Shown: positions 45,120-58,400 of the stretch, in pieces
Position numbering within the stretch: the stretch's first letter is position 1
Layout of the letters: each line of letters begins with the position of its first letter
From: Membranipora membranacea
Lineage: Eukaryota; Bryozoa; Gymnolaemata; Cheilostomatida; Membraniporidae
Direction of reading: 5' to 3'
DNA: 64,000 bases
Assembly (NCBI GenBank): GCA_914767715.1
Contig: OU612071.1
Span: 10,957,493 to 11,021,492, forward strand
Program-made: the position numbers and the translations under genes
The notes under the pieces: generated by a model
What the model was told of the DNA's origin: nothing
Database searches by the model: none
What the model saw: the letters and a program-made list of their open reading frames with translations, nothing else

Positions 45120-45133
45120 CCCCCCCCCCCCCC
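45120..45133 (+). repeat. poly-C tract (14 C)
   Basis: A homopolymer between the possible promoter and the gag-like segment; likely prone to length errors. Confidence 0.9.
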
Positions 45134-45403
45134 TACCACCTGTTCAGGGGCCTTCACCGAGGCTCCTTCCAGCTAGTGCAAGTTGGTGCCTGGTCACCGT
45201 CGACTCTGGATTAAGAAAGCACATAAAAAAATTTAAAAAAAAACTGATAGGAAGCACGTATCTGCTGAAAAAGGGTACTTGCCATCTCCTACCTGTATGA
45301 TCCCACTAATCAACTTAATTACTAAAACATAGGGCTATCATTAGAAGGATTACATATCCGTATGTCATTGGTAACATTTCTATTGTAGGCATCATCATCT
45401 TTT

Positions 45404-45646
45404 GTGAAGGTATGTGTTCTAGGAGATTCCCATGGAGTTAGGCTATCTGCGTACAAAGCATTTGGGTGTAACAGAACAAATTGTCGTTATAAGCACGAGT
45501 GTAAACAGTGTAGGGGTAGTCATTCTGCGAAAGATTGTAAATCACACAAATTGATGAAATTTTGTTACCATGCTGACAAACGACATGTTGACGATTTTCT
45601 TTTCTTGTGTATAAAAATTACTGGGGATGATCGAGGCCTTTCCTGA
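45404..45646 (+). pseudogene. gag remnant with zinc-knuckle-like motif
   Basis: The motif CNRTNCRYKHECKQCRGSH followed by C is the Cys/His cluster typical of the gag or pre-RT segment of DIRS/Ngaro elements. Only about 45 residues precede it, so most of the N-terminal part is missing or deleted. Confidence 0.65.
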
Positions 45647-46385
45647 CTTGGAGAACATCGCCAATGGTTTCAGAAATGGGTTCAAACTTGGCCTTTGCCA
45701 CAGTCCTCAAGTAGTGGCAACAGTTAAAGAAAAAAGCAGGAACCAAGAACATCTCATAAAAAAACTTCACGCCGTAGTAGACTTTGGCCGCATCATTGGA
45801 CCTTTTGAAAAACTTCCCATTCAGGACATTATGATTTCCCCAATCTATGTCATTCCAAAAGCTAACTCTGAAAAATGGCGCATGATATTTGATCTATCAG
45901 CTCCAAACGGAACATCAGTAAATGATAATATTCCCACGCATAACCGTGAGGTTAAATATTGTAACATAAGAGATGTAGTAACGCAGGTTTTATCACTCAA
46001 CGAACCAGACCAGGCCTATTTTGCCAAACTTGTTATATCAGATGCATATCGAATGGTTCCCATCACCAAATCAGAATGGCAGTTCTTAGGTATTAAGGTA
46101 GATGGCCAATACTACATTGATACTGGATAACCTATGAGGGCAGGGAGCAGCTGCAAGATTTTCAGAAGGATAAGTGATATGCTCCGATGGCTCTTCATCA
46201 CTATACAAAATCACGAATGTTGCATTTTTAACTATCTAGGTGATTTTCTCATTGTTGCCTCTGGGGCTCATGCTTGTAATGATGTGCTCCATAGGATCTT
46301 AGGGGTGTGCAGGGATGTAGAGGTATCTGTTTCTGCACACAAAACAGAGGAAGCTACAAAAACAATATTGTCTTATATTGGATAG
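45627..46385 (+). pseudogene. reverse transcriptase, broken
   Basis: DIRS/Ngaro-type reverse transcriptase. The GRIIGPF and SPIYVIPKANSEKWRMIFDL segments cover the early RT motifs and KLVISDAYRMVPI includes the first catalytic Asp. TAA at 46128-46130 interrupts the segment before PMRAGSSCKIF. The active-site motif reads NYLGDFLIVA: the first Asp of the YxDD box is Gly. Frame is lost near 46382. Confidence 0.8.
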
Positions 46386-47159
46386 ATTCTGCACAGGGGA
46401 GTCTGTTTATTCCTCAAGCCAAGGTAGCAGATGCCCTAAATCCCATCAATGCATTTCTATCTAAAGATCGTCAGCGAGTAAAATGTTGGCAAAGACTACT
46501 AGGTAAACTATGCCATCTTTCCCAGATTGTAGTAGCAGGCCGTGCATACCTCAGTAGTGTGTATGGCAGGCTAAAGGGTATCATGTCATCTGATCAAAAT
46601 CACATGCGGCATATATCTTATGAGACCAGATCTGATTTGGTTGTATGGAGAGATTTTCTGTCTTACTTAGCACCCGGTAAACAGTTCCAATATCTTGTGG
46701 CAGGGGCTGTAGTCTTCACTCTGGTCACTGATGCTTCAGGATCAATAGGATATGGAGGTTTTTGGGGAAACACCTGGTTCCATGGGATGTGGCAAGATGA
46801 ACTTTGGACAAACTTAAACATCACAGTTCTAGAGCTGTTCCCCATATTCGTAGCAGTGCACATGTGGCAGGAAAAATTTGCAAATTCAGTGGTTGAGGTC
46901 AGGACAGATAATGGGGCCCCTAGTCTCTATTCTAGAACATCTGTATTGTAAAGATGCTGTTGTGAGAAAGCTACTACGTCTTTTGGCGCTCCTATGCATG
47001 CAACAAAATATTCTCAAAGTGGCCAGACATATCACAGGATTAGAGAACATTGCTGCAGATTTGTTGTCCAGAAATAAAATCAGAGAATTTAAACTCTGTT
47101 TCCCACCATGGCTGCCTGTCCAACTAGCTTACCGGTACACCTGTGTCCAAGTAGGGTAA
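46383..47159 (+). pseudogene. RT thumb and RNase H, frameshifted
   Basis: After a frameshift the frame from about 46383 runs through a connection region to an RNase H core: LVTDASGSIGYGG, then an ITVLELFPI helix, then VEVRTDNGA. A second frameshift near 46915 shifts to the frame ending at 47157, whose C-terminal part (ITGLENIAADLLSRN) matches the usual HxPGxxNxxADxLSR signature. Confidence 0.75.
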
Positions 47160-47338
47160 AAAATATATACTGGTCGTAAGGTGACAAATAACAATATCTA
47201 TTTTTATTTTCTAATCATAAGCACAAAATTGACCTTTGAGCCTCAGGACGTAAAGCGCGGGGGTGAGAAGGTCAAAGTAAACACATGACATTAATTATTA
47301 TTGTGCACTGTTTATTTTAGAAATATAAGTACGTACTC

Positions 47339-48209
47339 ATGATACAAAAAAGATTCCCTGCACTATTTATTTCAGGTCTGAGAGCTAAGGCGAGGGGCTT
47401 CTTAGACAAGTCTTTGTCCGAGGGCTCAACGAAGTCTTACGATCGATTTTACAACCAATACAAAATGTTCTGCTCTGAGCACAAGCTCAAAAAATTCTCT
47501 ACTTCGTCGATGGAGTTGTGGGTCACAAACCTGGCACAAGAAGGAAAGAAACACAGTGCAATCCTGTCACATGTGTCAGCAGTAAAATTCTTTTGCGTTA
47601 AAAAGAACAGTGAGGTTACCTTTGCACCTCATAAACTAAAGTTAATGTTGGGGGGTATAAAAAACTCACAGGGTAGAACTCAAAAGAAAACACAGGCGAT
47701 ATCTCTTGATCACTAAGGCAGAGCAGGTCTTGTGGAGTATAGATGGGAGGCGCTTTTCTGCCATGGTATCTTGTGCTTTTTATGGATTCTTACGCCCTAG
47801 CGAGTATTGTATATCCTCAGCAGGGCATCATATGTCTGTTGGCGATGTGTGTTTTGGCAAGGGTGCCATGGAAGTGCACATTAATTCTTTCAAAAATTCT
47901 GCAGAGTCAGCAAGCATTATGATTAAAGCAGTAGGGGGAAAGACATGCCCATTTCGCCTCGTTAAGAGGTATTTAAAACACTTGAAACCCTCCAGAAGCA
48001 GCCCGTTGTTTGAGGTCACAACAGCAGAGTCCAGAAAAGAGTTCAGTGATGTCCTAAAGGATTAAAAAATAGAGGGTTGGGTCACTCCTCACTCACTGAG
48101 ACGAGGTGGCGCTACCTGGGCTAGCATTCAGGGCTGGTCTGACTCAAGAATAAGATCTTTTGGCAGGTGGTCATCCGATGCCTTCAAGAAATATATCTTG
48201 ATAAACTAA
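47339..48209 (+). pseudogene. tyrosine recombinase, broken
   Basis: The N-terminal core-binding half (47339-47716) is followed by a frameshift near 47712. The catalytic half holds the first Arg (YGFLRPSEYC), the HxxR box (HSLRRGGATW) and the GRWSSDAFKKY segment with the nucleophilic Tyr near 48191. TAA at 48063-48065 interrupts the domain before the HxxR box. All key residues are still visible, so decay is recent relative to divergence. Confidence 0.75.
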
Positions 48210-48276
48210 GGTGCAGTTTTGGCGAAACAATTGTTCTGAGCTTGCTAGGTGTGCCTCGCTCAATACAATTGGTTTG

Positions 48277-48450
48277 GTGTTCATTTGTTCGTCAACTCTG
48301 CACCAGATTTAACAACATCTAATACTATGGCAAGTACCCTGTCTGCCAAACAACATATACAGTGGCGTTGATCGTCACTTTCGGTTAAAATGCGTGAAGC
48401 GCCCCATATTTTTTTCCCTATAGTATGTTACATTATAAGAAAGAAAAAAG
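48277..48450 (+). repeat. retroelement 3' direct repeat, copy 1 (B1)
   Basis: Starts GTGTTCATTTGTTCGTCAAC just after the recombinase and is about 97% identical to 48813-48987. It fits the B1 part of a split direct repeat. Confidence 0.8.
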
Positions 48451-48585
48451 ATTTTTTTCTGCCCTTATAACACCTTCCCTTGTCTTGGCAATCAGTCCCA
48501 CGACATGACAAATAATCCGGGTCAACTGAATAAAAAGTTGCCCTCCCTCAACCAACTAAGGACAACTTATTGGAAAGGAAAACAG

Positions 48586-48685
48586 AACTACTGTTCTCAG
48601 CCAATGATAGGCTTTCTTAGAACTACTGTTCTCAGCCAAGGATAGGCTTTCTTAGAACTACTGTTCACAGCTACTCATATATTCT
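48586..48685 (+). repeat. ~34-bp tandem repeat, about 2.7 copies
   Basis: AGAACTACTGTTCTCAGCCA followed by ATGATAGGCTTTCTT repeats within the segment between the two direct repeats (putative A2 region). Confidence 0.8.
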
Positions 48686-48812
48686 TTCTTTCAATCTACA
48701 ACCGGTCACCACGCCGGTCTTGAAAGAAAATAAGTCTGTCAATTTCCCTCCCAGCTCCCTATCACTAACCTATGTCGTCCATTGTGGAAATGCTAACAAT
48801 TTCCTGGTGATT

Positions 48813-48987
48813 GTGTTCATTTGTTCGTCAACTCTGCACCAGATTTAACAACATCTAATACCATGGCAAGTACCCTGTCTGCCAATCAACATATACAGTG
48901 GCGTTGATCGTCACTTTCGGTTACAAATGCGTGAAGCGCCCCATATTTTTTTCCCTATAATATGTTACATTATAAGAAAGAAAAAAG
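48813..48987 (+). repeat. retroelement 3' direct repeat, copy 2 (B2)
   Basis: Matches 48277-48450 at a spacing of 536 bp and ends TTATAAGAAAGAAAAAA. It would be the right end of the element; the satellite begins about 150 bp further on. Confidence 0.8.
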
Positions 48988-49135
48988 GAGTGTACTCAAA
49001 TATAACATACCCAGTCATAATATGATGATACTTAGGAGTCCAGTTACTCACAGTCTTATTATTCATATCATCGTAATGATGGAACCTGTAAACATCATTG
49101 TCGACATCATTATATATAATTAGACGTAATTTTGT

Positions 49136-49470
49136 GCTGCAGATCTTTTTTTTGCTACATTTGGGACGATCAGACAAAAAAAATTGGTGAAAGTATAACG
49201 AAAAATGTCCTTGAAAGGCGCAAAAGTATTTTTAAAAAACTTTCAAATTTCAAATTAAAACACAAATTCACACTCAGCTTCTCGCTGCGAGTCTTTTGGC
49301 GCAAATATCGGGACGATCGGACAAAAATTGGCGAAGTTATAGGCAAAAACGTGGCTAAATCGCGCGAAAGTGTTTATCTCACTGAGTTGAGCATCTTGGT
49401 GAAAAAAATGCGGATTTCGAAAAAACTTTCAAATTTCAAATTGAAACACATATTCAGACTCAGCTTTACA
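49136..49470 (+). repeat. diverged edge units of the satellite
   Basis: The first unit (49136-49283) is short and strongly diverged. The second, from 49284, still has GCGAGTCTTTTGGCGCAAAT where inner units have GCGAGTCTAACCGCGCAAAT, and lacks the AAAATGCGCATTTT palindrome. Decay towards the edge is expected from unequal crossing over. Confidence 0.85.
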
Positions 49471-52400
49471 CTGCGAGTCTAACCGCGCAAATATCGGGAC
49501 GATCGGACGAAAATTGGCGAAGTTATAGGCAAAAACGTCGCTAAATCACGCGAAAGTGTTTATCTCACTGAGTTGAGCATCTTGGTGAAAAAAATGCGGA
49601 TTTTAAAAAACTTTCAAATTTCAAACTGAAACACTTATTCAGACTCAGCTTTTCGCTGCGAGTCTAACCGCGCAAATATCGGGACGATCGGACAAGAATT
49701 GGCGAAGTTATAGCGAAAAACGTCGCTAAAACGGACGAAAGTGTTTATCTCACTGAGTTGAGCATCTTGGTGAAAAAAATGCGCATTTTGAAAAAACTTT
49801 CAAATTTCAAACTGAAACACTTATTCAGACTCAGCTTTTCGCTGCGAGTCTAACCGCGCAAATATCGGGACGATCGGACAAAAATTGGCGAAGTTATAGG
49901 CAAAAACGTCGCAAAATCGCGCGAAAGTGTTTATCTCACTGAGTTGAGCATCTTGGTGAAAAAAATGCGCATTTTGAAAAAACTTTCAAATTTCAAACTG
50001 AAACACTTATTCAGACTCAGCTTTTCGCTGCGAGTCTAACCGCGCAAATATCGGGACGATCGGACAAGAATTGGCGAAGTTATAGCGAAAAACGTCGCTA
50101 AAACGGACGAAAGTGTTTATCTCACTGAGTTGAGCATCTTGGTGAAAAAAATGCGCATTTTGAAAAAACTTTCAAATTTCAAACTGAAACACTTATTCAG
50201 ACTCAGCTTTTCGCTGCGAGTCTAACCGCGCAAATATCGGGACGATCGGACAAAAATTGGCGAAGTTATAGGCAAAATTGTCGCAAAATCGCGCGAAAGT
50301 GTTTATCTCACTGAGTTGAGCATCTTGGTGAAAAAAATGCGCATTTTGAAAAAACTTTCAAATTTCAAACTGAAACACTTATTCAGACTCAGCTTTTCGC
50401 TGCGAGTCTAACCGCGCAAATATCGGGACGATCGGACAAAAATTGGCGAAGTTATAGGCAAAAACGTCGCAAATTCGCGCGAAAGTGTTTATCTCACTGA
50501 GTTGAGCATCTTGGTGAAAAAAATGCGCATTTTGAAAAAACTTTCAAATTTCAAACTGAAACACTTATTCAGACTCAGCTTTTCGCTGCGAGTCTAACCG
50601 CGCAAATATCGGGACGATCGGACAAAAATTGGCGAAGTTATAGGCAAAAACGTCGCAAAATCGCGCGAAAGTGTTTATCTCACTGAGTTGAGCATCTTGG
50701 TGAAAAAAATGCGCATTTTGAAAAAACTTTCAAATTTCAAACTGAAACACTTATTCAGACTCAGCTTTTCGCTGCGAGTCTAACCGCGCAAATATCGGGA
50801 CGATCGGACAAGAATTGGCGAAGTTATAGCGAAAAACGTCGCTAAATCGGACGAAAGTGTTTATCTCACTGAGTTGAGCATCTTGGTGAAAAAAATGCGC
50901 ATTTTGAAAAAACTTTCAAATTTCAAACTGAAACACTTATTCAGACTCAGCTTTTCGCTGCGAGTCTAACCGCGCAAATATCGGGACGATCGGACAAGAA
51001 TTGGCGAAGTTATAGCGAAAAACGTCGCTAAAACGGACGAAAGTGTTTATCTCACTGAGTTGAGCATCTTGGTGAAAAAAATGCGCATTTTGAAAAAACT
51101 TTCAAATTTCAAACTGAAACACTTATTCAGACTCAGCTTTTCGCTGCGAGTCTAACCGCGCAAATATCGGGACGATCGGACAAGAATTGGCGAAGTTATA
51201 GCGAAAAACGTCGCTAAAACGGACGAAAGTGTTTATCTCACTGAGTTGAGCATCTTGGTGAAAAAAATGCGCATTTTGAAAAAACTTTCAAATTTCAAAC
51301 TGAAACACTTATTCAGACTCAGCTTTTCGCTGCGAGTCTAACCGCGCAAATATCGGGACGATCGGACAAGAATTGGCGAAGTTATAGCGAAAAACGTCGC
51401 TAAAACGGACGAAAGTGTTTATCTCACTGAGTTGAGCATCTTGGTGAAAAAAATGCGCATTTTGAAAAAACTTTCAAATTTCAAACTGAAACACTTATTC
51501 AGACTCAGCTTTTCGCTGCGAGTCTAACCGCGCAAATATCGGGACGATCGGACAAAAATTGGCGAAGTTATAGGCAAAAACGTCGCAAAATCGCGCGAAA
51601 GTGTTTATCTCACTGAGTTGAGCATCTTGGTGAAAAAAATGCGCATTTTGAAAAAACTTTCAAATTTCAAACTGAAACACTTATTCAGACTCAGCTTTTC
51701 GCTGCGAGTCTAACCGCGCAAATATCGGGACGATCGGACAAGAATTGGCGAAGTTATAGCGAAAAACGTCGCTAAAACGGACGAAAGTGTTTATCTCACT
51801 GAGTTGAGCATCTTGGTGAAAAAAATGCGCATTTTGAAAAAACTTTCAAATTTCAAACTGAAACACTTATTCAGACTCAGCTTTTCGCTGCGAGTCTAAC
51901 CGCGCAAATATCGGGACGATCGGACAAGAATTGGCGAAGTTATAGCGAAAAACGTCGCTAAAACGGACGAAAGTGTTTATCTCACTGAGTTGAGCATCTT
52001 GGTGAAAAAAATGCGCATTTTGAAAAAACTTTCAAATTTCAAACTGAAACACTTATTCAGACTCAGCTTTTCGCTGCGAGTCTAACCGCGCAAATATCGG
52101 GACGATCGGACAAGAATTGGCGAAGTTATAGCGAAAAACGTCGCTAAAACGGACGAAAGTGTTTATCTCACTGAGTTGAGCATCTTGGTGAAAAAAATGC
52201 GCATTTTGAAAAAACTTTCAAATTTCAAACTGAAACACTTATTCAGACTCAGCTTTTCGCTGCGAGTCTAACCGCGCAAATATCGGGACGATCGGACAAG
52301 AATTGGCGAAGTTATAGCGAAAAACGTCGCTAAAACGGACGAAAGTGTTTATCTCACTGAGTTGAGCATCTTGGTGAAAAAAAATGCGCATTTTGAAAAA

Positions 52401-55400
52401 ACTTTCAAATTTCAAACTGAAACACTTATTCAGACTCAGCTTTTCGCTGCGAGTCTAACCGCGCAAATATCGGGACGATCGGACAAGAATTGGCGAAGTT
52501 ATAGCGAAAAACGTCGCTATAACGGACGAAAGTGTTTATCTCACTGAGTTGAGCATCTTGGTGAAAAAAATGCGCATTTTGAAAAAACTTTCAAATTTCA
52601 AACTGAAACACTTATTCAGACTCAGCTTTTCGCTGCGAGTCTAACCGCGCAAATATCGGGACGATCGGACAAGAATTGGCGAAGTTATAGCGAAAAACGT
52701 CGCTAAAACGGACGAAAGTGTTTATCTCACTGAGTTGAGCATCTTGGTGAAAAAAATGCGCATTTTGAAAAAACTTTCAAATTTCAAACTGAAACACTTA
52801 TTCAGACTCAGCTTTTCGCTGCGAGTCTAACCGCGCAAATATCGGGACGATCGGACAAGAATTGGCGAAGTTATAGCGAAAAACGTCGCTAAAACGGACG
52901 AAAGTGTTTATCTCACTGAGTTGAGCATCTTGGTGAAAAAAATGCGCATTTTGAAAAAACTTTCAAATTTCAAACTGAAACACTTATTCAGACTCAGCTT
53001 TTCGCTGCGAGTCTAACCGCGCAAATATCGGGACGATCGGACAAAAATTGGCGAAGTTATAGGCAAAAACGTCGCAAAATCGCGCGAAAGTGTTTATCTC
53101 ACTGAGTTGAGCATCTTGGTGAAAAAAATGCGCATTTTGAAAAAACTTTCAAATTTCAAACTGAAACACTTATTCAGACTCAGCTTTTCGCTGCGAGTCT
53201 AACCGCGCAAATATCGGGACGATCGGACAAAAATTGGCGAAGTTATAGGCAAAAACGTCGCAAAATCGCGCGAAAGTGTTTATCTCACTGAGTTGAGCAT
53301 CTTGGTGAAAAAAATGCGCATTTTGAAAAAACTTTCAAATTTCAAACTGAAACACTTATTCAGACTCAGCTTTTCGCTGCGAGTCTAACCGCGCAAATAT
53401 CGGGACGATCGGACAAGAATTGGCGAAGTTATAGCGAAAAACGTCGCTAAAACGGACGAAAGTGTTTATCTCACTGAGTTGAGCATCTTGGTGAAAAAAA
53501 TGCGCATTTTGAAAAAACTTTCAAATTTCAAACTGAAACACTTATTCAGACTCAGCTTTTCGCTGCGAGTCTAACCGCGCAAATATCGGGACGATCGGAC
53601 AAGAATTGGCGAAGTTATAGCGAAAAACGTCGCTAAAACGGACGAAAGTGTTTATCTCACTGAGTTGAGCATCTTGGTGAAAAAAATGCGCATTTTGAAA
53701 AAACTTTCAAATTTCAAACTGAAACACTTATTCAGACTCAGCTTTTCGCTGCGAGTCTAACCGCGCAAATATCGGGACGATCGGACAAGAATTGGCGAAG
53801 TTATAGCGAAAAACGTCGCTAAAACGGACGAAAGTGTTTATCTCACTGAGTTGAGCATCTTGGTGAAAAAAATGCGCATTTTGAAAAAACTTTCAAATTT
53901 CAAACTGAAACACTTATTCAGACTCAGCTTTTCGCTGCGAGTCTAACCGCGCAAATATCGGGACGATCGGACAAGAATTGGCGAAGTTATAGCGAAAAAC
54001 GTCGCTATAACGGACGAAAGTGTTTATCTCACTGAGTTGAGCATCTTGGTGAAAAAAATGCGCATTTTGAAAAAACTTTCAAATTTCAAACTGAAACACT
54101 TATTCAGACTCAGCTTTTCGCTGCGAGTCTAACCGCGCAAATATCGGGACGATCGGACAAGAATTGGCGAAGTTATAGCGAAAAACGTCGCTAAAACGGA
54201 CGAAAGTGTTTATCTCACTGAGTTGAGCATCTTGGTGAAAAAAATGCGCATTTTGAAAAAACTTTCAAATTTCAAACTGAAACACTTATTCAGACTCAGC
54301 TTTTCGCTGCGAGTCTAACCGCGCAAATATCGGGACGATCGGACAAGAATTGGCGAAGTTATTGCGAAAAACGTCGCTAAAACGGACGAAAGTGTTTATC
54401 TCACTGAGTTGAGCATCTTGGTGAAAAAACTTTCAAATTTCAAACTGAAACACTTATTCAGACTCAGCTTTTCGCTGCGAGTCTAACCGCGCAAATATCG
54501 GGACGATCGGACAAGAATTGGCGAAGTTATAGCGAAAAACGTCGCTAAAACGGACGAAAGTGTTTATCTCACTGAGTTGAGCATCTTGGTGAAAAAAATG
54601 CGCATTTTGAAAAAACTTTCAAATTTCAAACTGAAACACTTATTCAGACTCAGCTTTTCGCTGCGAGTCTAACCGCGCAAATATCGGGACGATCGGACAA
54701 GAATTGGCGAAGTTATTGCGAAAAACGTCGCTAAAACGGACGAAAGTGTTTATCTCACTGAGTTGAGCATCTTGGTGAAAAAACTTTCAAATTTCAAACT
54801 GAAACACTTATTCAGACTCAGCTTTTCGCTGCGAGTCTAACCGCGCAAATATCGGGACGATCGGACAAGAATTGGCGAAGTTATAGCGAAAAACGTCGCT
54901 AAAACGGACGAAAGTGTTTATCTCACTGAGTTGAGCATCTTGGTGAAAAAAATGCGCATTTTGAAAAAACTTTCAAATTTCAAACTGAAACACTTATTCA
55001 GACTCAGCTTTTCGCTGCGAGTCTAACCGCGCAAATATCGGGACGATCGGACAAGAATTGGCGAAGTTATAGCGAAAAACGTCGCTAAAACGGACGAAAG
55101 TGTTTATCTCACTGAGTTGAGCATCTTGGTGAAAAAAATGCGCATTTTGAAAAAACTTTCAAATTTCAAACTGAAACACTTATTCAGACTCAGCTTTTCG
55201 CTGCGAGTCTAACCGCGCAAATATCGGGACGATCGGACAAGAATTGGCGAAGTTATAGCGAAAAACGTCGCTAAAACGGACGAAAGTGTTTATCTCACTG
55301 AGTTGAGCATCTTGGTGAAAAAAATGCGCATTTTGAAAAAACTTTCAAATTTCAAACTGAAACACTTATTCAGACTCAGCTTTTCGCTGCGAGTCTAACC

Positions 55401-58400
55401 GCGCAAATATCGGGACGATCGGACAAAAATTGGCGAAGTTATAGGCAAAAACGTCGCAAAATCGCGCGAAAGTGTTTATCTCACTGAGTTGAGCATCTTG
55501 GTGAAAAAAATGCGCATTTTGAAAAAACTTTCAAATTTCAAACTGAAACACTTATTCAGACTCAGCTTTTCGCTGCGAGTCTAACCGCGCAAATATCGGG
55601 ACGATCGGACAAGAATTGGCGAAGTTATAGCGAAAAACGTCGCTAAAACGGACGAAAGTGTTTATCTCACTGAGTTGAGCATCTTGGTGAAAAAAATGCG
55701 CATTTTGAAAAAACTTTCAAATTTCAAACTGAAACACTTATTCAGACTCAGCTTTTCGCTGCGAGTCTAACCGCGCAAATATCGGGACGATCGGACAAGA
55801 ATTGGCGAAGTTATAGCGAAAAACGTCGCTAAAACGGACGAAAGTGTTTATCTCACTGAGTTGAGCATCTTGGTGAAAAAAATGCGCATTTTGAAAAAAC
55901 TTTCAAATTTCAAACTGAAACACTTATTCAGACTCAGCTTTTCGCTGCGAGTCTAACCGCGCAAATATCGGGACGATCGGACAAGAATTGGCGAAGTTAT
56001 AGGGAAAAACGTCGCTAAAACGGACGAAAGTGTTTATCTCACTGAGTTGAGCATCTTGGTGAAAAAAATGCGCATTTTGAAAAAACTTTCAAATTTCAAA
56101 CTGAAACACTTATTCAGACTCAGCTTTTCGCTGCGAGTCTAACCGCGCAAATATCGGGACGATCGGACAAGAATTGGCGAAGTTATTGCGAAAAACGTCG
56201 CTAAAACGGACGAAAGTGTTTATCTCACTGAGTTGAGCATCTTGGTGAAAAAACTTTCAAATTTCAAACTGAAACACTTATTCAGACTCAGCTTTTCGCT
56301 GCGAGTCTAACCGCGCAAATATCGGGACGATCGGACAAGAATTGGCGAAGTTATAGCGAAAAACGTCGCTAAAACGGACGAAAGTGTTTATCTCACTGAG
56401 TTGAGCATCTTGGTGAAAAAAATGCGCATTTTGAAAAAACTTTCAAATTTCAAACTGAAACACTTATTCAGACTCAGCTTTTCGCTGCGAGTCTAACCGC
56501 GCAAATATCGGGACGATCGGACAAGAATTGGCGAAGTTATAGCGAAAAACGTCGCTAAAACGGACGAAAGTGTTTATCTCACTGAGTTGAGCATCTTGGT
56601 GAAAAAAATGCGCATTTTGAAAAAACTTTCAAATTTCAAACTGAAACACTTATTCAGACTCAGCTTTTCGCTGCGAGTCTAACCGCGCAAATATCGGGAC
56701 GATCGGACAAGAATTGGCGAAGTTATAGCGAAAAACGTCGCTAAAACGGACGAAAGTGTTTATCTCACTGAGTTGAGCATCTTGGTGAAAAAAATGCGCA
56801 TTTTGAAAAAACTTTCAAATTTCAAACTGAAACACTTATTCAGACTCAGCTTTTCGCTGCGAGTCTAACCGCGCAAATATCGGGACGATCGGACAAAAAT
56901 TGGCGAAGTTATAGGCAAAAACGTCGCAAAATCGCGCGAAAGTGTTTATCTCACTGAGTTGAGCATCTTGGTGAAAAAAATGCGCATTTTGAAAAAACTT
57001 TCAAATTTCAAACTGAAACACTTATTCAGACTCAGCTTTTCGCTGCGAGTCTAACCGCGCAAATATCGGGACGATCGGACAAGAATTGGCGAAGTTATAG
57101 CGAAAAACGTCGCTAAAACGGACGAAAGTGTTTATCTCACTGAGTTGAGCATCTTGGTGAAAAAAATGCGCATTTTGAAAAAACTTTCAAATTTCAAACT
57201 GAAACACTTATTCAGACTCAGCTTTTCGCTGCGAGTCTAACCGCGCAAATATCGGGACGATCGGACAAGAATTGGCGAAGTTATAGCGAAAAACGTCGCT
57301 AAAACGGACGAAAGTGTTTATCTCACTGAGTTGAGCATCTTGGTGAAAAAAATGCGCATTTTGAAAAAACTTTCAAATTTCAAACTGAAACACTTATTCA
57401 GACTCAGCTTTTCGCTGCGAGTCTAACCGCGCAAATATCGGGACGATCGGACAAAAATTGGCGAAGTTATAGGCAAAAACGTCGCAAAATCGCGCGAAAG
57501 TGTTTATCTCACTGAGTTGAGCATCTTGGTGAAAAAAATGCGCATTTTGAAAAAACTTTCAAATTTCAAACTGAAACACTTATTCAGACTCAGCTTTTCG
57601 CTGCGAGTCTAACCGCGCAAATATCGGGACGATCGGACAAGAATTGGCGAAGTTATAGCGAAAAACGTCGCTAAAACGGACGAAAGTGTTTATCTCACTG
57701 AGTTGAGCATCTTGGTGAAAAAAATGCGCATTTTGAAAAAACTTTCAAATTTCAAACTGAAACACTTATTCAGACTCAGCTTTTTCGCTGCGAGTCTAAC
57801 CGCGCAAATATCGGGACGATCGGACAAGAATTGGCGAAGTTATAGCGAAAAACGTCGCTAAAACGGACGAAAGTGTTTATCTCACTGAGTTGAGCATCTT
57901 GGTGAAAAAAATGCGCATTTTGAAAAAACTTTCAAATTTCAAACTGAAACACTTATTCAGACTCAGCTTTTTGCTGCGAGTCTAACCGCGCAAATATCGG
58001 GACGATCGGACAAGAATTGGCGAAGTTATAGCGAAAAACGTCGCTAAAACGGACGAAAGTGTTTATCTCACTGAGTTGAGCATCTTGGTGAAAAAAATGC
58101 GCATTTTGAAAAAACTTTCAAATTTCAAACTGAAACACTTATTCAGACTCAGCTTTTCGCTGCGAGTCTAACCGCGCAAATATCGGGACGATCGGACAAG
58201 AATTGGCGAAGTTATAGCGAAAAACGTCGCTAAAACGGACGAAAGTGTTTATCTCACTGAGTTGAGCATCTTGGTGAAAAAAATGCGCATTTTGAAAAAA
58301 CTTTCAAATTTCAAACTGAAACACTTATTCAGACTCAGCTTTTCGCTGCGAGTCTAACCGCGCAAATATCGGGACGATCGGACAAAAATTGGCGAAGTTA

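Larger units (their letters stand above)
45404..48209 (+). mobile_element. decayed Ngaro-like tyrosine-recombinase retroelement (coding part)
   Basis: The order is gag-type zinc knuckle, reverse transcriptase, RNase H, tyrosine recombinase, on the + strand. No methyltransferase region lies between RNase H and the recombinase, and direct repeats follow the recombinase, which fits Ngaro better than DIRS1. The coding part has two in-frame stops and at least three frameshifts, and a catalytic Asp of the reverse transcriptase is altered, so it is inactive. Flanking repeats extend it to 48987 and perhaps back to about 43.7 kb. Confidence 0.8.

Noticed and set aside
49132-52547. Short frames within the satellite
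   Set aside because: They occur only where a unit is diverged or has an indel; homogeneous units contain stops.
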